A DNA stretch of 47,584 nucleotides from Desulfuromonadaceae bacterium (lineage in GTDB: Bacteria; Desulfobacterota; Desulfuromonadia; Desulfuromonadales; Syntrophotaleaceae), in assembly GCA_007134025.1 (NCBI GenBank), contig SLLR01000015.1:1-47584 (forward strand), read 5' to 3'. Position 1 is the first letter of the stretch, and each line of letters opens with the position of its first letter. Below, one piece after another: positions 27,903 to 36,886 of the stretch. The notes under the pieces are model-generated. The model was not told the DNA's origin. It did not search any database and saw only the letters and a program-made list of their open reading frames with translations. A program made the position numbers and the translations under genes.

Positions 27903-29591
27903 GTGACGGATTTTTTCACTCACAATCTGTTTTTCGCCCTGATCGGTGGCCTTGGTCTTCTGCTGTTTGGACTTAAAACCCTCTCCGAGGCTCTCCAGAG
28001 GCTTGCCGGTGATCGCCTGCGACGGATTTTCTCCACCGTAACCGGCAATCGCGTGCTGGGCGTCTGTATCGGGGCGATGGTTACCGCCGTTGTCCAGTCG
28101 TCCAGTGCGACGGCGGTGATGGTGGTGGGGCTGGTTAATGCCGGTCTGATCTCCATTGCCCAGGCTCTCGGGGTCTTACTGGGCGCCAATATCGGTACCA
28201 CGGCAACGGCTCAGTTGCTGGCCTTTGACATCGGCCTGTTCGCTCTGCCCGCCATCGGCGTCGGAACCGGCCTGAAGCTTTTCTTTTCCCGCAGCCGCCT
28301 TGCTCGCTACGGCGACGTGCTGCTCGGTTTCGGTATTTTGTTCCTGGGACTGACGATCTTGAAAAGCGGCTTTGTGCCGGTCAGGGACAGCCCGGCATTT
28401 CTAGATTTCCTGCTATCCGTGAGCAGAAATCGTCTTGCCGCCGTTGCTTTAGGGGCCCTGCTGACAGTCCTGGTTCAAAGCAGCAGCGCCACCATCGGCC
28501 TGACCCTGGTGCTGGCGGGGCACGGCCTGCTGCCTTTCGATATCTGTGTCGCTCTGATCCTCGGTGAAAACATCGGAACAGCCTGCAGCGCCAATCTGGC
28601 CGCTCTGAAAACAAACCTCGCCGCCCGCCGTACCGCACTGGCCCATCTCCTTTTCAACCTCATCGGGGTAATCTATGTACTGTTCTTCTTTACCCAGTTT
28701 ATTGCCCTCGTTGAACGCATCACCCCCGGAGACCCCGATTTCGTCGTCAATCCGCCTCAGCTTGCCGCACAATTTGGAACCTTTCTCGGTGACAAACCTT
28801 TCATAGGCCGTCATATTGCCAACAGCCATACCCTCTTCAATCTGATCAATGCCCTGGTTTTTCTGCCGCTGCTTCGCTGGGTGGCACGTCTGACCTCGCT
28901 ACTGATCAAAGGCCAGGTGAGTGATGATGCTCTGCACCTCAAATACCTCGATAGCCGGGTTCTGAACACGCCTGTGCTGGCTCTGGGTCAGGCCCAGATG
29001 GAAGCCCGACGCATGGCGCGGCTGACCTTGAGGGTCTATGATCAGACTCTGGCTCTGCTGCCCGGCTACAAGCAGGAGCAGTTGAATCGACTGCACCAGA
29101 AGGAACAAACCCTCGATCTGATGCAACGGGAAATCACTGATTTTCTGGTGAGCCTGTCTCAGCAATCAATAACCGCAGAGGCCTCCCGGGAGGCGGCTCT
29201 GCTGATGCACAGAGTCAGTGATCTGGAGCGAATCGGTGACCACTGCGAAGACTTGCAACGGCTTCTGGTTTTCCGCATCGATCGCAAGATCTCCTTTTCC
29301 GATACGGCTTTTGAAGAACTGGGGGCCTTGGCCGGCCAGACCCGCGAATTTCTTCTTGAGGCGGTCAACAGTATCCAGGGAGTGCCGGAAAAGGCATCGT
29401 CCGACAGCCTTCCGAAAGATTCCATCATCTCCGCAATGGAACTCGAACTGCGCAACAATCATATTCAACGATTGAGTACCGGCGAATGCAGCACCTTTCA
29501 GGGTCTTCTGTTTATCGATATCCTTCACCATGTCGAGCAGATCGGTGAACATGTGGGCAATCTGGTTCAAACTTGCCGTGACCCGGCATGA
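27903..29591 (+). CDS. Na+/phosphate cotransporter, NptA/PhoU-fused type
   Basis: A 562-residue inner-membrane protein. The N-terminal half carries two inverted Na/Pi repeats, each with a QSSSAT motif (VVQSSSATAVMVVGL and VQSSSATIGLTLVL), along with GANIGTTATAQ and GENIGTACSANL. Many hydrophobic segments run from residue 5 to 330. The C-terminal part (about 370-560) is a PhoU-like helical domain (LMHRVSDLERIGDHCEDL). I prefer GTG 27903, which starts right before the first membrane helix (FFALIGGLGLLLFGL); the ribosome site is weak. Confidence 0.87.
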   Translation: MTDFFTHNLFFALIGGLGLLLFGLKTLSEALQRLAGDRLRRIFSTVTGNRVLGVCIGAMVTAVVQSSSATAVMVVGLVNAGLISIAQALGVLLGANIGTTATAQLLAFDIGLFALPAIGVGTGLKLFFSRSRLARYGDVLLGFGILFLGLTILKSGFVPVRDSPAFLDFLLSVSRNRLAAVALGALLTVLVQSSSATIGLTLVLAGHGLLPFDICVALILGENIGTACSANLAALKTNLAARRTALAHLLFNLIGVIYVLFFFTQFIALVERITPGDPDFVVNPPQLAAQFGTFLGDKPFIGRHIANSHTLFNLINALVFLPLLRWVARLTSLLIKGQVSDDALHLKYLDSRVLNTPVLALGQAQMEARRMARLTLRVYDQTLALLPGYKQEQLNRLHQKEQTLDLMQREITDFLVSLSQQSITAEASREAALLMHRVSDLERIGDHCEDLQRLLVFRIDRKISFSDTAFEELGALAGQTREFLLEAVNSIQGVPEKASSDSLPKDSIISAMELELRNNHIQRLSTGECSTFQGLLFIDILHHVEQIGEHVGNLVQTCRDPA

Positions 29592-29641
29592 GCCGCAGGC
29601 GGGTCGTTTGCGGTATACCATTGCGGTCGTGCCGGCCGAGA

Positions 29642-29670
29642 TTGACAGGACCAATCATTTTCTTTATATT
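29642..29670 (+). promoter_or_regulatory. Near-consensus sigma-70 promoter of the ior operon
   Basis: TTGACA (29642-29647) and TATATT (29665-29670) are separated by exactly 17 bases. Transcription would start near 29677, about 67 bases before iorA. Confidence 0.78.
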
Positions 29671-29696
29671 CAAGCGCCGATCTAAGGAGTTAACGA

Positions 29697-29719
29697 CCGG
29701 ATATCTGCTGACTATCCGG
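29697..29719 (+). promoter_or_regulatory. Leader hairpin before iorA
   Basis: CCGGATA (29697-29703) pairs perfectly with TATCCGG (29713-29719) around a nine-base loop, between the predicted transcription start and the iorA ribosome site. A TAAGGAG lies just upstream at 29682 with no start codon at a useful distance. The purpose is unknown; it may protect the 5' end. Confidence 0.5.
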
Positions 29720-29743
29720 CCCATCAATCAAGGATGAAATTCT

Positions 29744-31510
29744 ATGGAACGTGCTATCCTGTCAGGTAATGAAGCTATCGCCCGCGGCGCCTACGAGGCC
29801 GGAGTAAAGGTTGCTTCGGCTTACCCTGGAACGCCAAGCACTGAAATCCTGGAAAACATGGTTCAATACCCCAGCATCGATGCATCCTGGGCGCCGAATG
29901 AAAAGGTTGCCCTGGAGGTTGGAATCGGTGCTTCTATGGGTGGCGGACGCACTCTGGTTGCAATGAAACATGTTGGAGTCAATGTCGCTGCCGATCCCTT
30001 GTTCACGCTTTCCTATACCGGTGTGAAGGGAGGGCTGGTTCTGGTAACGGCCGATGATCCCGAACTGCATTCATCGCAAAACGAGCAGGACAATCGTAAC
30101 TACGCCAAATTTGCCAAAATGCCCATGTTCGAACCGGCGGACAGTCAGGAAGCACTGATTTTTACCCGTCTGGCTCTTGAAACCAGCGAGCTGTTCGATA
30201 CTCCGGTTTTTTTGCGGACCACGACTCGCATCTCCCATTCAAAATCCATTGTCACTCTGCAAGATCCGGTGGGCAAACTTCCGGAAACCGGACTGGAAAG
30301 AAATCCGGCCAAGTTTGTCATGCTTCCGGGCAATGCGCGCAGGCGCCATCCGCTGGTTGAGGAACGACTGACCAGGATGGAAGAGTGGGCCTGTCGGCAA
30401 CCTTTCAACCGCGTTGAAAAAGGTACCGGTGATGGCCGTATCGGAGTGATTACCGCCGGAGTCAGTTATCAATACGCTCGAGAAGTGCTGCCGGAGGCGG
30501 ATATTCTTAAGCTGGGTCTGGTCTACCCCTTGCCCAAAGCGCTGATCCGCGATTTCGCCGCCCGCTACCAGACCCTGTACGTCATAGAGGAGTTGGATCC
30601 TTTCATTGAGGAGCAGGTTCTGGCCATGGGCATTCAGGTGAAGGGCAAGGCGCTGTTTCCTTTGTGCGGCGAATTGACTCCGGGACGCGTGGCACAGGGC
30701 CTTTCCAATCAGGCCGGTAAGGCCTATTACAAACACGACGAGACGTTGCCCGGCCGGCCACCAAGCATGTGTCCTGGGTGCCCCCATCGCGGCGTGTTCT
30801 ACGCTCTGAACCGTTTGAAGGCTTTTGTGAGCGGCGACATTGGTTGCTACACCCTCGGCTTTATGGAACCTCTGTCGGCCATGGATACCTGTATCTGCAT
30901 GGGCGCAAGTATCGGCAATGCGACCGGTCTGAGCAAGGTCCTCGCTCCTCAGGAGCGAAGCAGGGTGGTGGCGGTCATCGGCGATTCCACCTTTCTGCAT
31001 ACCGGGATCAACGGTCTGATGGACATGGTCTATAACAACGCTGCCTCGACGGTGCTGATTCTGGATAATCGGATCACCGCCATGACCGGTCGCCAGGAGA
31101 ATCCTTCTTCCGGATATACCCTGATGGGCGCCGACAGCTACCGGGTGGATATGGAAGAACTCTGCCGTGCGCTTGGGGTCCACCATGTCAGGGTGATTGA
31201 TCCCTACCAGGTGACTGCCACCCATAAGGCGCTGGAGGAAGAGATGGCGCGAGACGAGGTCTCGGTGATCATTGCCCGCCGGCCCTGCATGCTGGTCAAG
31301 CGTGATCCGGTAGCGCGCAAGCCGGCCTTGAGCGTTGACGGTGAGGAATGTACCGGCTGTCGGGTCTGTCTCAAGATCGGCTGTCCCGCCATTGAGTGGC
31401 GCAGCAGCGACCAGGGAAAAGGGAGCGCCCATATCAATCGCCTGTACTGTGTCGGCTGCAGCCTGTGCCGGCAGGTCTGTCATTTTGATGCCATAGGGGA
31501 AAGTCAATGA
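29744..31510 (+). CDS. iorA: Indolepyruvate:ferredoxin oxidoreductase alpha subunit IorA
   Basis: The 588-residue subunit oxidatively decarboxylates aryl-pyruvates from aromatic amino acids to aryl-acetyl-CoA. It begins SGNEAIARGAYEAGVKVASAYPGTPS, has CPGCPHRGVFYALN and the TPP site GDSTFLHTGINGLMD with LDNRITAMTG, and ends with two cluster motifs (CTGCRVCLKIGCP and CVGCSLCRQVC). It overlaps iorB by 4 bases. The downstream phenylacetate-CoA ligase supports aryl-acid specificity. Confidence 0.93.
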   Translation: MERAILSGNEAIARGAYEAGVKVASAYPGTPSTEILENMVQYPSIDASWAPNEKVALEVGIGASMGGGRTLVAMKHVGVNVAADPLFTLSYTGVKGGLVLVTADDPELHSSQNEQDNRNYAKFAKMPMFEPADSQEALIFTRLALETSELFDTPVFLRTTTRISHSKSIVTLQDPVGKLPETGLERNPAKFVMLPGNARRRHPLVEERLTRMEEWACRQPFNRVEKGTGDGRIGVITAGVSYQYAREVLPEADILKLGLVYPLPKALIRDFAARYQTLYVIEELDPFIEEQVLAMGIQVKGKALFPLCGELTPGRVAQGLSNQAGKAYYKHDETLPGRPPSMCPGCPHRGVFYALNRLKAFVSGDIGCYTLGFMEPLSAMDTCICMGASIGNATGLSKVLAPQERSRVVAVIGDSTFLHTGINGLMDMVYNNAASTVLILDNRITAMTGRQENPSSGYTLMGADSYRVDMEELCRALGVHHVRVIDPYQVTATHKALEEEMARDEVSVIIARRPCMLVKRDPVARKPALSVDGEECTGCRVCLKIGCPAIEWRSSDQGKGSAHINRLYCVGCSLCRQVCHFDAIGESQ

Positions 31511-32085
31511 GTAATCCTGTGACTAATGTGCTGATTTCTGGTGTTGGCGGGCAGGGTATCCTGCTGGCCAGCGAGGTGTTGTCCGAAGTGCTGATGCTGG
31601 CCGGGCATGATGTAAAAAAGAATGAGATTCACGGCATGTCCCAGCGGGGCGGAAGTGTTGTCTCGCATATCCGTTACGGTGAAAAAGTCTACTCGTCCAT
31701 CATCCCTGAAGGCGAGGCGGATGTTCTGCTCGGTTTTGAATTGCTGGAAACCTATCGTTATTTGCCGCTGGTGCGTCAGGGTGGCAGTATTCTGGCCAAC
31801 AATCTGCGGATCTTTCCGTCGCCGGTTACCTTGGGCAAAGAAACCTATCCGGAGAACATCCCCGCCAAGATTGCCGCGGCTTTTCCGGACTTTACCCTTG
31901 TCGAGGGTTTGAAACTGGCCGCTGAGGCGGGTAACGAACGAACGGTCAATATCGTTCTGGTCGGTGCTCTCTCCAAGCGAATTGCCATCGACGACCATTG
32001 CTGGCAACAGACCCTGCGCAAGATGGTGCCGGCGAAATACCTCGAAGAAAATCTCAAGGCGTTCAATCTGGGCCGTCAACTGTAA
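31507..32085 (+). CDS. iorB: Indolepyruvate:ferredoxin oxidoreductase beta subunit IorB
   Basis: The 192-residue partner of IorA. It starts with the glycine loop SGVGGQGILLASEVL, then NEIHGMSQRGGSVVSHIRYG, typical of the POR gamma-like fold. ATG 31507 overlaps the iorA stop (ATGA), so the two are translationally coupled. Confidence 0.93.
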   Translation: MSNPVTNVLISGVGGQGILLASEVLSEVLMLAGHDVKKNEIHGMSQRGGSVVSHIRYGEKVYSSIIPEGEADVLLGFELLETYRYLPLVRQGGSILANNLRIFPSPVTLGKETYPENIPAKIAAAFPDFTLVEGLKLAAEAGNERTVNIVLVGALSKRIAIDDHCWQQTLRKMVPAKYLEENLKAFNLGRQL

Positions 32086-32138
32086 CGATGCGTCCACAGC
32101 TAACGGGACGTCGGCAGCCGTAAGCAACAGGATAAGTC

Positions 32139-33440
32139 ATGATCTGGAACGACGAGTTTGAAACATTGCCCCGGGAAGCTCTGGCTTCGCTGCAGCTGAA
32201 GCGCCTTCAGCATACCCTGGAGAGAGTTTATGCCAGGGTACCTTTTTACCGGCAGGCCTTTGATCAGGCGGGGGTCAGACCGGAACAGATAAAACGGCTG
32301 GAAGACCTGCAGCGCCTGCCTTTTACGCTCAAACAGGACATGCGCGACAATTATCCCTACGGATTGTTTGCTGTTCCCCTGGAGCAGATTGTACGTCTCC
32401 ATGCCTCTTCGGGCACAACGGGAAAACCCACGGTTGTCGGTTATACCCGTCGGGACATCGACAACTGGTCCGAGCTCATGGCCCGTTCCTTTGCCGCCGC
32501 CGGAGTGGCGCGCGGCGACATCATTCACAACGCCTACGGCTACGGACTTTTTACCGGCGGGCTGGGGGCACACTACGGAGCGGAGAAACTGGGCGCCGCA
32601 GTGATTCCCATGTCCGGCGGCAACACCAAAAAGCAGATCATGATCATGCAGGATTTCGGTTCCACCGTCATCACCTGCACCCCTTCCTACAGCCTCTATC
32701 TTGCTGAGGCGGCGGCCGAGGAAGGTCTCGACATCCGTTCCTTCGCTCTGCGGGTGGGGATCCTCGGTGCCGAACCCTGGAGTGAGTCCATTCGACAGGA
32801 AATCGAACAGAAACTCAACATCAAGGCCATCGATATTTACGGTCTCTCAGAAATTCTCGGTCCCGGCGTTGCCATTGAGTGTATCGAAGCGCAGAACGGG
32901 CTACATTTCTGGGAGGACCACTTCATCGCCGAGATTATCGATCCGCAAAGTGGCGAAGTCGTTGCCGACGGGGACGAGGGAGAACTGGTGATCACCACGA
33001 TCACCAAGGAAGGGATTCCTATGATTCGTTATCGCACCCGCGATATCACCCGTCTGATCAGCGAGCCCTGCATATGCGGCCGCAGTCATAGGCGCCTGCA
33101 ACGAATGAGCGGCCGCAGTGACGACATGCTCATCATTCGGGGGGTCAACGTCTTCCCGTCACAGATTGAAAGCGTACTCATGCAGGTCGAAGGAGTCGAA
33201 CCCCACTATCAGTTGGTCGTTGACCGTGAAGACAATCTCGACACTCTCGAAGTGCAGGTGGAAGTTACGGAAGATATTTTCTCCGATGAAGTTCGTGTGC
33301 TGCAGGAGCTCAGCGAGCGGATTCGGCGTGAAATCAAGAGTCTGCTCAATATTACCTGCAAGGTCCGTCTGGTCGAACCCAAAACGATAACCCGCAGCGA
33401 AGGCAAGGCCAAGCGGGTAATCGACTTGCGTAAAATGTAG
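32139..33440 (+). CDS. paaK: Phenylacetate-CoA ligase
   Basis: The 433-residue AMP-forming ligase interconverts aryl-acetate plus ATP and CoA with aryl-acetyl-CoA. The ATP loop is [15 protein letters not shown] (residues about 89-103), with [22 protein letters not shown] and the C-terminal [16 protein letters not shown] hinge. Together with iorAB it can turn aryl-pyruvates into aryl-acetates or run in reverse for biosynthesis of aromatic amino acids. It starts 53 bases after iorB. Confidence 0.93.
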   Translation: MIWNDEFETLPREALASLQLKRLQHTLERVYARVPFYRQAFDQAGVRPEQIKRLEDLQRLPFTLKQDMRDNYPYGLFAVPLEQIVRLHASSGTTGKPTVVGYTRRDIDNWSELMARSFAAAGVARGDIIHNAYGYGLFTGGLGAHYGAEKLGAAVIPMSGGNTKKQIMIMQDFGSTVITCTPSYSLYLAEAAAEEGLDIRSFALRVGILGAEPWSESIRQEIEQKLNIKAIDIYGLSEILGPGVAIECIEAQNGLHFWEDHFIAEIIDPQSGEVVADGDEGELVITTITKEGIPMIRYRTRDITRLISEPCICGRSHRRLQRMSGRSDDMLIIRGVNVFPSQIESVLMQVEGVEPHYQLVVDREDNLDTLEVQVEVTEDIFSDEVRVLQELSERIRREIKSLLNITCKVRLVEPKTITRSEGKAKRVIDLRKM

Positions 33441-33461
33441 CCGCTCGAAAGGAGAGGGCAG

Positions 33462-33893
33462 ATGACAGTGCAGCAGATTTCCGTCTTTATTGAAAATCGC
33501 CGAGGTCGGCTGGCCGAGGCGACTCAGGCTCTGGGCATGGCCGGCATCAATATTCGCGCTCTTTCCCTTGCCGAAACTTCCGACTTCGGCATCCTGCGTC
33601 TGATTGTCGACAGGCCCGACCAGGCCAAACAGGTTTTTGCCGAACAGGGCTTCACCGTCGACAAGACCGATGTAGTGGCAGTACAGGTTCCCGATCGTCC
33701 CATGGGTCTTGCTCATATTCTGCAGATTCTCGACGAGGCCAGGATTGCCGTGGAGTACCTGTATGCTTTTATCGAGCGCTGCGGTGAAAACGCCATCATC
33801 ATCTTCCGCTTCGACGACAGCCGTCAGGCCATCGCCTCTCTGCAAGACCGTGGAGTCAAGGTTCTGGCCGCCGAGGCGGTTTACGGCATGTGA
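33462..33893 (+). CDS. Tandem ACT-domain amino-acid sensor protein
   Basis: A 143-residue protein consisting of two ACT domains: residues 1-70 (QQISVFIENRRGRLAEATQAL) and 72-143 (MGLAHILQILDEARIAVEYL). No catalytic domain is present. It has a strong ribosome site (GAAAGGAGAGGGCAG) and closes the ior operon. The consistent pairing with paaK suggests it senses an aromatic amino acid for this pathway; that role is inferred. Confidence 0.87.
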   Translation: MTVQQISVFIENRRGRLAEATQALGMAGINIRALSLAETSDFGILRLIVDRPDQAKQVFAEQGFTVDKTDVVAVQVPDRPMGLAHILQILDEARIAVEYLYAFIERCGENAIIIFRFDDSRQAIASLQDRGVKVLAAEAVYGM

Positions 33894-33966
33894 ATCACCT
33901 TTAAACAAATAGTTGAAATCACGAAATAAATTAGATTCATAAAGTTGCCATGGGAAGATTTTCTCC

Positions 33967-33995
33967 TTGACATTTGATACCGCATGGACAATAAT
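33967..33995 (+). promoter_or_regulatory. Sigma-70 promoter of the tRNA-Pro gene
   Basis: A consensus TTGACA (33967-33972) is followed after 17 bases by AATAAT (33990-33995, five of six). The tRNA begins 18 bases after the -10. Confidence 0.78.
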
Positions 33996-34012
33996 CCGCT
34001 CGCATTGATTGA

Positions 34013-34090
<78 letters not shown>

Positions 34091-34109
34091 TCAAACGCCG
34101 GATAACGAG

Positions 34110-34141
34110 AAAGGGATGGCCCCGGCGGCGATCCCTTTTTT
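34110..34141 (+). terminator. Terminator of tRNA-Pro
   Basis: AAAGGGAT (34110-34117) pairs with ATCCCTTT (34131-34138) over a GC-rich loop and continues into a run of Ts, 20 bases after the tRNA. Confidence 0.8.
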
Positions 34142-34267
34142 CGTTGGGCTGTTTTGCCGTCATCGGCATTGCAGGCATGGGATTATTTTTTACGGGGAAT
34201 TTCGACTCCGGCACAATAGCATTGAATTTGCTGGAAAAAAAACTATGATGAACGAATAATCGAAGCG

Positions 34268-34295
34268 TTGACGCGCCAGCGTGGCCCGGTATTCT
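34268..34295 (+). promoter_or_regulatory. Candidate promoter for the SLOG-like gene
   Basis: TTGACG (34268-34273) and TATTCT (34290-34295) are spaced by 16 bases, giving a leader of about 80 bases that contains the hairpin at 34325-34350. Confidence 0.45.
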
Positions 34296-34324
34296 GGTAC
34301 AGGCATATCTTTTTGGCGTGGCGG

Positions 34325-34350
34325 TACCGGGACGCCGGCCGGTATTTTTT
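34325..34350 (+). terminator. Terminator-like hairpin inside the leader (possible attenuator)
   Basis: TACCGG (34325-34330) pairs with CCGGTA (34339-34344) and is followed directly by TTTTTT. It lies between the candidate promoter and the ribosome site of the gene at 34383. No alternative antiterminator pairing is obvious. Confidence 0.5.
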
Positions 34351-34382
34351 GTGACAGCCCTTTATTTACGAAAGGACAGGAC

Positions 34383-34940
34383 ATGACCAAGGAAGACTTC
34401 ATCCTTTTCAGTGGCGGGGCCAAGGGAGCAGAGGCTGAATTTGGAGCCAATGCCGAACGTCATGGGCTTGAGGAAGTCAACTTTACCTTTGAAGGGCACG
34501 GAATCGTTCGCCAGCGAGGGCTCCGGGTTCTGCATCATGAAGAGTTGAAGAGCGGCGACGTCAGCCTCGAGTACGTGTCCCGCCTGCTTAATCGTCGCTA
34601 TACGGAAAGTCCGACGATCCGCAAGATCCTGCAGACCATCTGGTACCAGATCAACCATGCCCAACAGGTTTTTGTCGTTGGTGAAATTTTAACGGACAAG
34701 ACGGTCAAGGGGGGTACCGGCTGGGGAGCCGAATTCACCAAGCTGTGCAACAAGCCCTTGTATGTTTTTGATCAGAAAAAGAACTCTTGGTATCAGTGGA
34801 TCGACCTGGACTGGAAATCTCTTGAGGGTGCCGCTGAACCGCTCATCACCCAGCCTCACTTTGCCGGCACCGGGACCCGGTACCTGGAAGAGAATGGTCG
34901 TAAAGCCATTCAAAACCTCTTTGAACGTTCCTTCGCCTGA
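34383..34940 (+). CDS. Rossmann-fold SLOG-like protein of unknown function
   Basis: The 185-residue protein begins with a hydrophobic strand and glycine loop (FILFSGGAKGAEAEFG, residues 6-21), as in the SLOG/LOG/DprA nucleotide-binding superfamily. Later parts, TIWYQINHAQQVFVVGEIL and GGTGWGAEFTKLCNKPLYVFD, look like the second strand, a GGT(G) loop and an acidic pocket. I do not recognise the exact family; the superfamily assignment is from pattern only. ATG 34383 follows GAAAGGACAGGAC. The gene is monocistronic, bounded by an attenuator-like hairpin and a terminator. SLOG proteins bind or process nucleotide ligands. Confidence 0.72.
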   Translation: MTKEDFILFSGGAKGAEAEFGANAERHGLEEVNFTFEGHGIVRQRGLRVLHHEELKSGDVSLEYVSRLLNRRYTESPTIRKILQTIWYQINHAQQVFVVGEILTDKTVKGGTGWGAEFTKLCNKPLYVFDQKKNSWYQWIDLDWKSLEGAAEPLITQPHFAGTGTRYLEENGRKAIQNLFERSFA

Positions 34941-34949
34941 TAGATTATT

Positions 34950-34982
34950 AAAGCTGCATCTTTAACTCGATGCGGCTTTTTT
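34950..34982 (+). terminator. Rho-independent terminator after the SLOG-like gene
   Basis: AAAGCTGCATC (34950-34960) pairs with GATGCGGCTTT (34969-34979, one G-T pair), continuing into TTTTTT. Confidence 0.82.
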
Positions 34983-35017
34983 GCCGGTCACCACGCGTTA
35001 CGGATTAAGGGGGGGCA

Positions 35018-36886
35018 ATGATGTCTGTCGGGGTCAATGCCGGCACGCAGATCGCTGATCTTCTCGTTGAGGAAGGGCAGATCGACCAAGCGCAACTCAT
35101 TTATGCTCAGCGGGTTCGTGAGCGCCTGCCTGCCGTTCGTCCCTTAATAACAGTCCTTCAGGATCTTGGCTACGTGACCGAGATGCAGGTGCGCCAGACG
35201 CTGCGCAACCGGCGACTGGATATTCGGCTGGGGGATCTGCTTTGTGAATTGGGTTTGATTCGCGAGAGTGAATTGCAATCGGCCCTGGCGCTGCAGAGAA
35301 ACCGACCGGGACAGAAGCTCGGCCAGGTGATGATAGAAAACGGTCTGCTCAATGAGGACACCCTTCTTGACACACTGGCCGCTCAGCTCGGCTTGCCCTT
35401 TCTTCGCAACGACCTGCTGACGCCCGATGAACGGACGGTTCGGCGTCTGACCCCGGGACTGCTGCGCAAACTCCGCTGCGTACCGGTGCGGGATGGGGAT
35501 GGGCCTCTCTATCTGGTCTTTGACGATCCTTTGGCCGCCCAGTTGCCCGAGGGGTTCGAGGATCTGGTGCCGGATCATTTCGAACTGGCCCTTGCCCGGC
35601 ATCAGGTCATCGAAGATGCTCTGCTCCGTTTGGACCGCTCCGGTCCAGTTACGACCCCTATCAGCGAGTCAGTGGTGGTTCGCAAGGTCAACGACCTGAT
35701 CAAGGCCGCCATTGCCGACGGGGTCAGCGATATCCATATTGAGCCGATGAAAGACCGGCTGCGGGTGCGCATGCGTCAGGACGGTGTCCTGATACCTCGG
35801 GAAGACCTGCCGCTGGATATGGCCCGATCCCTTGTCAGCCGGATCAAGATCATGGCCGGCGCCGATATTACCGAGCGTCGCCGGCATCAGGACGGTCGCA
35901 TCCTTTACGAACACGGCGGTCTCAAGCTGGATCTGCGCATTTCCTTTTACGGCACGGTTCATGGCGAAAAGACGGTCATGCGGTTGCTGAACAACCGCAG
36001 CAGCCTTCTGGATCTCAGCGAAATCGGAATGCAGCCGAGGCTTCTGCAGCGTTTCCGGGAAGATGTGCTGGATATTCCCAGTGGCGTGACCCTGATTACC
36101 GGACCGACCGGTTCGGGCAAGACGACGACCCTTTACGGGGCCGTCAACTATCTCAATAATCCCAATACCAGCATTATCACCGCCGAGGATCCGGTGGAAT
36201 ACCTCATCGAAGGCATCAACCAATGCTCGATCAACAGCAAGATCGGCGTCACTTATGAGGAAACTTTGCGGCACATCGTCCGCCAGGATCCCGATGTCAT
36301 TGTTATCGGTGAGATTCGTGACCGTTTTTCCGCCGATACGGCCATTCAGGCCGCTCTGACCGGCCACAAAGTCCTGACCACTTTTCATACCGAAGATGCT
36401 ATCGGCGGTTTGCTGCGGCTGTTGCACATGGACATTGAGGCCTTTCTCATTTCGTCCACCGTGATTTGCGTCGTGGCCCAGAGACTGTTGCGCCGGGTCT
36501 GCCCGGCCTGCGCCACTGAGCATCGGCTCTCTCCCGACGAAATCCGGCGGCTGGGATACAACCCTGCCGAACTGCGCCAGCTCCTTTTCCGGCGCAGCAA
36601 AGGCTGCGGCGAGTGCCATTTCCTCGGATATCGAGGGCGGGTGGGGGTCTATGAAATTCTGGTTCTGAACGAGTCCGTCCGGGATGCGCTGATCCAACGC
36701 AAGACAAGCTACGAAATTCGCCGCATCTGCACTGAAACAACCCGCATGGTCACGCTGCTGGAGGACGGGCTGGTCAAGGCCGCCCAGGGTTTGACCTCCT
36801 TTGAAGAAATCATTCGTACCCTTCCGCGGCTGGACCGTCCGCGACCGATGCCGGAACTCTATCGGCTACTGGGAGTCCGTTCATGA
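35018..36886 (+). CDS. PilB/GspE-family secretion ATPase with duplicated N-terminal MshEN-type repeats
   Basis: A 622-residue hexameric ATPase of the type II secretion/type IV pilus family. Residues 1-180 contain MshEN-type repeats (IADLLVEEGQIDQAQL, LGDLLCELGLIRESEL, LGQVMIENGLLNEDTL), a fold that can bind cyclic-di-GMP. The motor domain has Walker A GPTGSGKTT near residue 362, an Asp box (DPVEYLIEG), Walker B IVIGEIRD, and a zinc tetracysteine (CPAC near 495, CGEC near 531). No other pilus or secretion genes are nearby. The stop overlaps the HDOD gene (ATGA), implying coupling. Confidence 0.9.
   Translation: MMSVGVNAGTQIADLLVEEGQIDQAQLIYAQRVRERLPAVRPLITVLQDLGYVTEMQVRQTLRNRRLDIRLGDLLCELGLIRESELQSALALQRNRPGQKLGQVMIENGLLNEDTLLDTLAAQLGLPFLRNDLLTPDERTVRRLTPGLLRKLRCVPVRDGDGPLYLVFDDPLAAQLPEGFEDLVPDHFELALARHQVIEDALLRLDRSGPVTTPISESVVVRKVNDLIKAAIADGVSDIHIEPMKDRLRVRMRQDGVLIPREDLPLDMARSLVSRIKIMAGADITERRRHQDGRILYEHGGLKLDLRISFYGTVHGEKTVMRLLNNRSSLLDLSEIGMQPRLLQRFREDVLDIPSGVTLITGPTGSGKTTTLYGAVNYLNNPNTSIITAEDPVEYLIEGINQCSINSKIGVTYEETLRHIVRQDPDVIVIGEIRDRFSADTAIQAALTGHKVLTTFHTEDAIGGLLRLLHMDIEAFLISSTVICVVAQRLLRRVCPACATEHRLSPDEIRRLGYNPAELRQLLFRRSKGCGECHFLGYRGRVGVYEILVLNESVRDALIQRKTSYEIRRICTETTRMVTLLEDGLVKAAQGLTSFEEIIRTLPRLDRPRPMPELYRLLGVRS

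Noticed and set aside
30239-31507. 422-residue minus-strand ORF opposite iorA
   Set aside because: Shadow of a gene with all its cofactor motifs on the + strand; composition rich in His and Gln typical of antisense frames.
34296-34382. c-di-GMP (GEMM) or other known riboswitch before the SLOG-like gene
   Set aside because: The leader is too short and lacks the GEMM core bases; only a simple hairpin with T6 is visible.
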